64,000 nt of DNA from Helicoverpa zea. Taxonomy: Eukaryota; Arthropoda; Insecta; Lepidoptera; Noctuidae. The translations under genes were made by a program, and so were the position numbers. Of the stretch, positions 51,782 through 60,513 are shown piece after piece. The notes under the pieces are model-generated. The model was not told where the DNA came from. It saw only the letters and a list, made by a program, of their open reading frames with translations, and ran no database searches. Numbering within the stretch: the first letter of the stretch is position 1; each line of letters opens with the position of its first letter. Location of the stretch: positions 4,092,001 to 4,156,000 of the forward strand of contig NC_061463.1 in assembly GCF_022581195.2 (NCBI RefSeq), read 5' to 3'.

Positions 51782-52193
51782 TAAGGTGCTTTAATATTAC
51801 CTGCCAGGACTTGAATGGGGCGTAGTATTGCGTTTATAGATTACAATAGTGAAGAAATTTCGTTCCCCGGAACAGTCAATTCAATTTGAGACATTAAACA
51901 AGTTAAATTAACATTGGCTCTACTCTGCATAACGTGGTTCACAAATTATGCGCGTAGTGTCGCTTCGTCAATGAAAACAACTGCTATCTCTTTTTATCTG
52001 TTCTGCAAGAGTGGCAACGCGCAACTCTACTGGATGGTTTTAAACTAATAAATTAAGTCAAATTTATACGTATTTCTTTTTGTATGAAAAAAAAAATATG
52101 ATAAATAATCAATTATTTATCTTTACTATTGTAATCTATAAACGCAATACTACCCCCCATTCAAGCCCTGGCAGGTAATATTAAAGCACCTTA
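51782..52193. mobile_element. 412 bp MITE with ~70 bp terminal inverted repeats
   Basis: 51781-51850 and 52126-52195 are reverse complements with two mismatches in 70 (inner core ATTACCTGCCAGG, AGTATTGCGTTTATAGATTA). A symmetric TA at both outer edges (51780-51781 and 52194-52195) fits a Tc1/mariner-type target duplication, though a two-base shift is equally symmetric. It has no coding sequence and sits directly after the LINE relic. Confidence 0.88.
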
Positions 52194-52195
52194 TA

Positions 52196-54762
52196 TGTTG
52201 AAAGACAAATAAATACACTAGAAAATGTTTGAATATGTCTTGAAACATTTCCTATTTAAAAAAAATACTCCGTCTGTGGTGTCTCATTACAACGGTTTTT
52301 TAATTAGTAGGTAATGTTTTTATAAATAATATCTGGACAATCCTGTCAACCCGTCAAGTTGTCTGCAAGTTCTGCAACTAGTGGAATAAGGAAATTGAAT
52401 AATTTAATTTTAAATGCATTCAAAAAGAGATCTATGATTTTAGGCTTCAACTAAATATCAAAACCAATAACCTACAAATGAACTACACAATTCAAAAGGT
52501 TAAAATGCAAACGATATTCAATATTCTCAAACGAATGAATATTCTTAACGAATTATGTTAAATGGAATCCAATTAAGAACAAATTGATTATTTTATCTTT
52601 GAAATCGTAGCGAAAGGGTTCTCAAACAAAATTAATAATTATCAAATTCCATAGAAATATAAAGTTTTCAAGAAGCCCGTTATTGGTAATAAGAGACAGA
52701 TTTTCAACTCAATAATTTTTTTAGCATTAACTTGATGCTGAAAACCTTTCATAATTACGGATACTTAACATTTTTTATGTGAAGTAAATACAAACAATAT
52801 TAGGTAACTGTGGCTACAAATATGTAACTATCCAGATACAAATGGATATATTAATATTATAGGTATTAAATTTTTCATACTTCAAATTATTTCAGTAAAT
52901 TAATCTTAAAAAAGTAAATTAAATAATAATATGACACATCGTGTTAATATTAACATGCTCTAGCTAGATAGACGAATTCTTAAAATATTCAAACTTGTGA
53001 ATTTACTCGAAAATCTTCTAGAAATGTATTTGACTTATGTTTGCCTCTATTTGAGCTAACCTTAGTTAACATTTAATAACCTAATAAACACAAAATTGTA
53101 ATAATATTTTGAATAAGATGTGTTATTTGTCCCCGAAGTCTCTTTTAAAATCGCATTCAGCTTTCTCTGCATGATAAATTACAAAATCTTTTCAAAATCA
53201 GAACTAGCTATCAATACTTTTATGTGAGAAAAAATACGTTAAATGAAATAAATAACGCAGCTTATATCATTGAGCTCGACAATAAAAACAAAAATCCAAG
53301 TATACCAACCTGTAAATAAAAACCCTTACCCCAATTCTCCAAACGTAAGTACTTTATAGTAAAAATAAACAAATCCCGAACAATGTTTAACAAGAAGGCA
53401 GAAAACAGAATGAGCAATCAGAACGTCACAGTGAATTCATCTAAGTAATGGAGAACAAAATACTAGCGGAGGTGCCATAACCGAAAATCTAAGAAAATAG
53501 CACGCCAAAATGTTTGGGGGACGAGGAACGAGGCCTTTATACGCCTTCTTTGGACCCGATTATTATTTGTGACACCGAAAATCGTCGACAGATTTCGCCA
53601 AGAACCCGAACGCCGCATTAGTTTACTCGTAACTGTTGTTTTTTCTCATGCCCACCGTAAGCATTTGACCTAACAGAAGGTGAGCCTGACCTACCTGCAT
53701 TATGGTACCTCTGATCATCTTTCTTTACTCCATGGTCTAAGTAAACTTAAAGTGGCCAATTAACCTTCCAGCATCGGGTCATTTAAACCAGTAATGAAAA
53801 CATTCTCCTAGAACGGCTACAGATTTTTTTTCTTAATTAGCTTCTGATTCTAAATTTAAAGCTTAATTTGGATTTTAGGATAGAATTTGGTGAGGTCGAG
53901 GTCATCCTCGTAACATAGATAACGACGTTTATTGGATATAGGTTTCGTTTTATGAGAACCTGGTTTTTTAGCTCATAAATTGTTTTTAAAGCATGAAAAT
54001 GGTTTTCCTTCATTAATGTATTTTTTTACCCACGACGGAACGGAACAGGTATATGCGTTTAGGTTAAGAGATGTGCATTTATGTGTTTTTAATTAAAACA
54101 AGTTTACAATAAAGAATTGTATAACTTTGTCACTTTATGGAATGATTTTGCTGATATTCTTAAATGGATTGAGAAATTAATTCGGAATATAATTTCTGAA
54201 ATCAAAGAGAACACGAATTTAACCATTATGAACAATTAGAGATACATAAAAAATATAAATAAAAAAAAAAAAACATTTAATAAGTAAATACTCCACAACA
54301 GAAGATTTTACACAAATATTTTAAGCTTGCTAAGAAAGTTACATGACAAATTGTAATGGTTCTATTTATAACAGGCTTTAACTGTCAAGTATCGATTCGA
54401 CTTTGTAAATAGGCTAAAAATATTTGCATGAAAAAGCTCTTAGCTTTAGAGAGTTAGTAAACAAAGTGCCTTTGGATTAAGACCATATTATTTATGAGCA
54501 AAAGTTTCGTGAAAACGTGCTTAGTAAACAACTAGTTGCTATGCTAAAAGAGCTAGGTGATGAATCCAGGATTAATAAACGATAATATAAAAAACAGCCA
54601 GCGTAGAAGTTTTATTAAAATCCTTACCAAAAGTTTAGCAACAAAGATTTTACGAAGCAGAAAAATTGTCTCTTAATATTCGACGAAAACATAAAGTTAA
54701 ATTCTTATTTAATAACGGACGAAAGTATGACGAAAAAAGGATATTCATATTATCATTTTGTC
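52196..54762. other. Intron 1, end: no recognised features
   Basis: Strongly A/T-rich, with a GC-richer patch at 53460-53640 lacking splice-flanked coding. After the short SINE, 54891-55197 contains the polypyrimidine tract and acceptor of exon 2. Confidence 0.5.
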
Positions 54763-54780
54763 ACGCAATTCATGTAGTAT

Positions 54781-54872
54781 CATCCTCCGAGCCTTTTTCC
54801 CAATCATTTTGGGGTCGGCTTCCAGTCTAACCGGATTCAGCTGAATACCAGTGCTTTACAAGAAGCACGTTT
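54781..54872 (-). mobile_element. Short 5'-truncated SINE with 18 bp target duplication
   Basis: Only the 3'-most ~92 bp of the SINE, but flanked by perfect 18 bp duplications ACGCAATTCATGTAGTAT (54763-54780 and 54873-54890). This shows that the copy inserted in truncated form, as LINE-type target-primed reverse transcription does. It lies 325 bp before the exon 2 acceptor of the RhoGEF gene. Confidence 0.92.
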
Positions 54873-55197
54873 ACGCAATTCATGTAGTATTGTTGTAAAA
54901 TAATTACGTTCTTGCTACTTTAACAATAATTCTGCCCTTTTGTGAAGTGGGACTTACCATTCACTGTTTAGCAATCGTCGGTATGAATTTTCATTTCTGT
55001 AAAATATATTACTACCATAATAGATTCGTTTATTATATTAAAGGGTAGGATTCTTTGTTTTTGTTTAGTTAGATTTAATAAATAATACGAAAACAAACCC
55101 TATCGATTCAAAAGTTAATTATTGTCTGAATTGGTAGTTGGCTTACAAATAAGCGTATGTCCACATATGTTAATCATTTATTTTCTTTCTATTTCAG

Positions 55198-57073
55198 ATA
55201 TACGACACGACGGAAAATACACGGCCGAAGAAATGGTCGTCGAAGTTAAAGTTGAACACATCAGGAAGCTCGAAGACATCAGAAAAGTCTCCAGAAAGCC
55301 CGTACATGTACGGAACCATCAGTGGGCCGGGTGGATCAGCTTTGTCCAAATCAATGAAGTATGCTGAGACCTGGCTTTACGGGTCCGTCAGGACCCAAAC
55401 CCCACCTATGCGACCTAGCGTCTTCTCTGCTTACCCAGAAGTCTCTGGTCCTGTTCTCATAAGCACGCCGCAAAAACCCACACCACATAACTATGCTGTC
55501 ATACTATGTTCCTGTCCTGAGTACCTGAATGGTACAAAGAAAACCAGCTCAACCAAAGTCAGTATTTGTAAGAAATGCAAGGGATCTCGTTTGCCATTAA
55601 CTATAGCTGATAGCCCGCAATTATTAGTCGGGGGTACGGTAAGAGGTCATCAGGTAAGCCGCGAATCTGGTTTGTTGAGAGCTGGGACAGTAAGAGTACA
55701 AGGATCGAAGGCAAGACCGAGCATACTGAAATCTAATGGAGATACGGACCCTTATGATTTGATGAGACGGAACAGATTGGCTCCTCCTCATGAAACTCGT
55801 ATAGGAAGTCAGTTCTCAACAACAAGATTACGAGCTAAAAGTATAAGTCCATGCAGAGTAAAGACTAAAAAGCCTACCAGCCCAGAAACACTTCGCAAGA
55901 ATAGAAGTAAATCTGTCAGTCGAGTTAATGAAATATGGGTTGAAGAGGATACTAACACAAACAATGACTCAAAGAAGTCTATTTTGTCATGTGATATCAA
56001 TCCTTATGACTTAGTCAAATCAAATGGTACTTCAAAGTCTTTAGTTGATGTTGAATTTGATGACGATTTTGGACACGTTTTTCAAGAATCGATGAAAAAT
56101 AAAAACAAAAACTCCAGTAAATCTAAATCAGATTCTAGTGTAAAAGCTATAGGTGGACAAAGAATAAGAGTGTCCGATGAATCAAAAGGAAATAATTTAG
56201 ATGAAGTATCAGTTTATGATCCCGTCGATTATGATCTCAAATCCTACGAATTAAAGTCTCAAGAGGCATCTCCAACTTTGTCATTACCTAATATTAAGAA
56301 TGAAAACAAAAAATCTGGATCATTGAGTAAAAATACAAGTAAAAAAATACTGAGTATCTCTTCCACAAATCGTACTAAACAAAAAAGTGTTTCTCCTAAA
56401 CGACCACCAAGAAGAATAAGAAATAATAAAACTGACGATGATAGCGAGAGTGATAATCAAAGGCTAACAGAAAGGAATATAAATAGAAAATCAGATAACA
56501 ATCACTCTCGTAGCTCTAAGCTGAAAAATCAAAATACAGATACTATAAAATCGATTCTGAAAAAGCCAAGAAATTATGACGCGAATGACTCAACCCCAAA
56601 ATTGGAAATATCTACCGAATCTTTTGAGAATAAGAGAGTGAATTCGTCTTTATTTTACCTTCCAAAGCCTAAAGATAAAGTGGCTGTCAATTCTCATAAT
56701 ATTCTTCAAAGGAAACGTGTACAGTTCTTGGTTGAAAATGAAGAAACGAAAGTAATTTATACTGCAGAATTTAATCTTGACCAAAATATTACAAAAGAAG
56801 TTCCATTTGAATCGCCTGTTTCAAATATTGAAACCGAGGAAGACGTTGTGGCTGAAGGCGACATTGTTAGCCACAGTTTAGATGAATCTAGCGAGAAGTT
56901 ATCGGAACTAATAAGCCAAACGGTAACACAAAATGATAGTGAGATCTTCGACAATTCTCAAATATCTAATAGTAGTACGTTCGAGACTGTTGCTGAAGAA
57001 GTAAACGAGTCAGTATCAGAAGCTACGCAACAAACTGCAGACGTTGAAATTGTGAAAAATGTAAACAAAGAAG
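55198..57073 (+). CDS. RhoGEF gene, exon 2: long disordered N-terminal region
   Basis: Long coding exon (625 codons plus 1 nt; residues ~25-649 of the model), opened by a TTTCTATTTCAG acceptor and closed by GTAAGC at 57074 (phase 1). The start must lie upstream because the frame is closed at 55171; the first internal ATG is at 55306. The protein is hydrophilic, rich in Ser, Asn, Lys and Asp, with no predicted folded enzyme domain visible. It contains a CxC-x17-CxxC cluster (55507-55578), a possible small metal-binding module. It also contains recurring SIL-K and DPYDL/NPYDL motifs (around 55720-55770 and 55975-56025), basic proline stretches (SPKRPPRR) and many SP/RS dipeptides typical of phosphorylated scaffolds. 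Such tails in multidomain RhoGEFs usually carry regulatory and partner-binding motifs; that role here is inference. The frame continues past the donor to a stop at 57118-57120, so intron retention would give a truncated product. Confidence 0.88.
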
Positions 57074-57198
57074 GTAAGCCGTTTTATCTTATCATTTTGT
57101 CTAAGTCACAGTATTTATAGTTAAATAGAGTTATTAAAAAATATGGTAGGTTTTTGTTCTTTCATTTCGTCACATTTATATACATTTTCTATTTTCAG

Positions 57199-59334
57199 AT
57201 AACAACATCCCAAGAATACCAGTATTACGTCGATCAGAATCCGAACGTATACCACCAACAATGGCGATAGATCCACCGAAGTTTCTAGACACAATGGCTT
57301 TGCGACCCAGAAGTAAACACGGCCACACAAGTCAAGTCTTCCTAACTTCTGTCATAGAAAATGAAATATCTGGTCCAAATCACTACATTCTTAGCCAACC
57401 TGACGTGGTTCCAGAACCAATTACACCACCGACGAAAGTGCAGTACAACGATAATATGGAGTCTGGTAATCTCAGCGACAGTAGTGATATTACACGAACA
57501 ATTTTAACTAATTTACGCCGTGGAATATCAGAGTCACCTGAGCCACCGCCTCGAAAGTCAAAGGAACGTACAAAATCTAAAAAGCACAATTATGTCAAAA
57601 CTCGATTTGTTCGAAATAATTCTTCTAGCTCAACGAGTGATGAATGGTCAGATGCAAATGATTATGAACAGAAAACTATTTTACGTGTAAAGCAATTTGA
57701 TTCTGATACCGATGAACCAAAAACTGCTTCAGGAATTTTAAGATCTTCAGAAAATGAGCCAAGAAAAACTTCGATACAAATTAACGGGAACGAATGCTAC
57801 TCAACTATGAATGTCAGTAGTGATACGCCAATTTATTTATCTTCCGTCGTTGTAAATGATGACTACGGAAACACGTGCAATACCTATCAAACAGGCACTA
57901 CTGTAACAATAAGTGTTGGGACTCCACAAAAGGAAATAAAAAAATCTAAGAGTCAAATATACATAGGCGCTGTACTTTCACAGCAACCTGAAAATCATTT
58001 GGAAGCAAATACTTACGAAGAATATTATGCGGATAGAAACAAAGATAACAGCTATGGCTCCCGAGATCAGAATACTTCAAATGATCTATCTTCAATTCTA
58101 AACGATCCTGTCGAAGCTATTAAACGTAACTTAATCCCACACGTCTGTGGTAAGAAGGATGATAAGTTTTATTCAGATTGCCATAACAATAGCGATGTTC
58201 AACCAAATAATGGCAATTTTGTGACAAAACTTTTTGATGATCCTTTCTTCGCTCATCTCGCAGATGGTTTAGATTCAGATTTGGTTAAAAAACTGATAGA
58301 AAACTCATTAATAAAACTCCAAGAAACTAAGAATACAGAAGGGACAGACAGCAGTGAAATGACCATAGAAAAGCTTATTGAAAGTTCGTTGAAAAATTTG
58401 AAAGAAGAGAGTGCAAAAGAAGTAGAGAAGAAAGGGGAAGTAAAGCCAAAGAACGAGAATAGTGCCAAAGACGATGCGTCGAATAAACAAAATACAATCG
58501 ACTCTTCCGTCTGCCAAGAGAATGAAGATAATAGCTGCTCTGCTCCCTATGAAAGTATGGAGTATGAGAGCGGTGCTATGGGAGTTTTTTCTGATCTCGA
58601 GCCAATGTCGGACTGCTATAATGCTTCAGCGAGCGAATTGTCTACCGAAGACGATACGAATTCAACGAGGTCGAAATTTTATCAAATGTTGGTCGACGCC
58701 GCGCTGTGTGATATTGAAATATCAAATAACACCGACGATGATCATCATTACGAATCGATTCGTTTGAACAGTGATCCTATATATGAAGAGATTGGAGATA
58801 TGCCACCGCCTCTACCCATCAACCCACCTCCCAATTCCCTAATGATTTTAGATGACGAAAAACGTAGTGGATCACGTTCAATATTTGAAGGTGCGTCGAA
58901 GTATGACATTTTGTCTTACTTAGTAGATGCTAAAGAAAGAGGTATTGATGATGAGGAAACATACATAACTAGTTATGCTACCCACAATGATTCATCAAAC
59001 ATGTTAGAGGAATCCAAAGAAAAAAGTAACAACAGCGAAATAATTGATACACATCTTAGTAGCAACACGAGTCAGTTATCAAACGCATCAGATTCCAGCG
59101 AAGATAATTCACTAGTTATTAATCATGAAACTTTAGAAAAGGCTGTTGTGTGCAAAAAGACTTCAGCTGAGATTGAAAGAAATGACTCAGGGGTCGGCTC
59201 TGAAACAAGTAAGTCTTCAAGAAGTAGACTACAGGGCAAAACTTCACCTTGCAGCATGATAACTGATAAGGATACTCCTATACATCTCTGCGAAGATTGT
59301 GACACTGCCGTGGAAACTCAATTGACAGAGCAAG
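57199..59334 (+). CDS. RhoGEF gene, exon 3: disordered regulatory region with degron-like and proline-rich motifs
   Basis: Coding exon of 712 codons (residues ~650-1361), with acceptor TCTATTTTCAG at 57198 and donor GTAAGT at 59335. Its first two bases complete a split codon from exon 2 (phase 1), and the frame then continues as DNNIPRIPVLRRSESER. It is Ser/Asp/Glu-rich and low in hydrophobic residues. Visible motifs are PEPPPRKSKERTKSKK (Pro/basic), a DMPPPLPINPPP proline ligand at 58800-58832 (SH3/EVH1/WW type), and an acidic helical stretch with repeated L-I-E-x-S-L-x-x-L (about 58280-58400). Further on there are a DSGVGS phosphodegron-like site at 59184-59201 and the first CxxC (CEDC, 59289-59300) of a pair completed in exon 4. 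The donor retains an open reading frame into the 81 bp intron. There is no catalytic domain in this exon. Confidence 0.88.
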
Positions 59335-59415
59335 GTAAGTTATCATTCTTTAAAATATTTATGAGTTTTATAAAAAGTATATAATTTATACATTTTGATT
59401 TTACTTAATTTTTAG

Positions 59416-59693
59416 GTTCATTATACGCTCCACTAGTATGCAGAAAGTGTGCCAAGAAACGAGCAGAGAGGAAGGAAATAATAACAGAAATTGTAGAGAC
59501 TGAAGAAAAATATGGCAGGGATTTGCAAATCATCCTTGAAGAGTTTTATAAGCCGATGTTAGTAGCTGGTCTACTTAACCAGGAACAACTCAGCGCGATA
59601 TTCCTGAATGTTGAAGAACTGATTGAAAATAACCAAGTTTTATCTGAGAAGTTACGAGATGGACTTGAAATTGCTGTGGAACAAGGAGACGAG
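59416..59693 (+). CDS. RhoGEF gene, exon 4: CxxC pair and start of the DH domain (CR1)
   Basis: Acceptor TTAATTTTTAG at 59415, donor GTACTT at 59694; phase 1 in, phase 0 out; residues ~1362-1454. The exon first gives CRKC (59439-59450), which with CEDC of exon 3 forms CxxC-x19-CxxC just before the catalytic domain. It then gives the classic start of a Dbl-homology domain: RKEIITEIVETEEKYGRDLQ, the conserved region 1 helix in which the E of ETEEKY normally contacts switch I of the GTPase. It continues through a second helix (LLNQEQLSAIFLNVEELI) to the end of the conserved hydrophobic core. The DH fold catalyses GDP release from Rho, Rac or Cdc42; the substrate cannot be told from this sequence. 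Confidence 0.9.
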
Positions 59694-59776
59694 GTACTTT
59701 CTACATTCTCTTTACACATATCCATAAAAGCTATAAAAACTTCATAACCTGATGTAATTTACCTGTTTTATTTCAG

Positions 59777-59983
59777 GATCTTTTAACTGTAAATGTTGGG
59801 AAGATCCTGCTGGAGTGTTCAGGCATGCTGACAGCGTTCCAGTCGTACTGCGTGAAGCAAGCTGGTGCTGCCCTCCTCCTGGCTGGTCTCGAGAAGGAGA
59901 AGGAACTCCTGAGGATATTCTTGCGCGTCTCGCAGATGGAAAACACCGTCTTGAGGAGGATGAATCTAAACTCATTTCTCATG
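59777..59983 (+). CDS. RhoGEF gene, exon 5: DH domain middle (CR2)
   Basis: Exactly 69 codons, phase 0 at both ends, acceptor TTTTATTTCAG at 59776 and donor GTAAAT at 59984; residues ~1455-1523. It encodes VGKILLECSGMLTAFQSYCV, matching the DH conserved region 2 pattern (hydrophobic helix with F..Y.sYc..q), then a charged helix (EKEKELLRIFLRV) and LNSFLM, which leads directly into the CR3 motif of exon 6. The order CR1, CR2, CR3 with in-phase splicing supports a functional DH fold. Confidence 0.9.
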
Positions 59984-60223
59984 GTAAATAATTCGTTACA
60001 TATTATTAGGTATATTCTTAGTCAAATCGTAAGGGATATTATTAACTTAATAAGACCTAGTGATATAGCATTGTATTTTAAGGTAGCATCAGGCTTATGA
60101 CCGTTGAGGGATAACTTTTATTGACCTCCCAATCGAGGAGTGGGTTTAACACCGCCGAGCAATATATATATTCATAGAAGGAACCTGCAGAAGACTAATT
60201 AATTTAATTAACAATTATTCCAG

Positions 60224-60513
60224 GTGCCAGTACAACGCGTGACAAAATATCCCCTCCTTCTCTCTCGGCTGTATCGCGCCACTGCCGCGTGCGCAACTGA
60301 ACGGGATGACGTAAAGTCGGCCCAGCGTTGCGTAGAATGCCGACTTGAAGAAATCAACGCGGCAGCTGCAGCCGCTGCCGCTGCGGCAAGAGACGTACCT
60401 CTGTGGAGACGACTTGCAGCCGCTCGAAGAACTGCACACGATCTCCATGTGGCTGATATCAAGCTGAGGAAAATGGCTGTCGATGTACTTGATTGGAACC
60501 ATGATGACGCCAG
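60224..60513 (+). CDS. RhoGEF gene, exon 6: DH CR3 motif, polyalanine run and C-terminal helix
   Basis: Acceptor TTATTCCAG at 60223, donor GTGGGT at 60514, phase 0 in and phase 2 out; residues ~1524-1619. It opens with VPVQRVTKYPLLLSRLYR, the hallmark CR3 helix of Dbl-family exchange factors (consensus PVQRxxxYPLLL), which forms much of the GTPase-binding surface. Within the following DH helices lies a run of ten alanines (60357-60389) encoded by mixed GCN codons, so it is not simple triplet slippage. The end of the domain (ADIKLRKMAVDVLDWNHDDAR) is the long C-terminal helix that links to the PH domain. The local GC content is much higher than in the introns. Confidence 0.92.

Larger units (their letters stand above)
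9525..55197 (+). other. 45.7 kb intron 1 of the RhoGEF gene (predicted)
   Basis: Predicted from the GTAAGT donor at 9525 and the TTTCTATTTCAG acceptor at 55197, joining phase-0 exons. No convincing coding exon was seen inside it other than transposon proteins. It is dominated by AT-rich sequence with SINEs, Helitron-like pieces, LINE relics, a Tc1-like element and MITEs, all listed separately. Long first introns commonly hold enhancers and alternative promoters; none can be proven here. Confidence 0.55.

Noticed and set aside
55122..55367. 81-codon frame overlapping the exon 2 acceptor
   Set aside because: Reads through the polypyrimidine tract in another frame and stops; the exon 2 frame is supported by splicing phases downstream.
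59825..60462. Several frames opposite or out of phase with exons 5 and 6
   Set aside because: Shadows of the GC-rich DH-domain exons; the + strand frame with DH motifs and matching splice phases is the real one.
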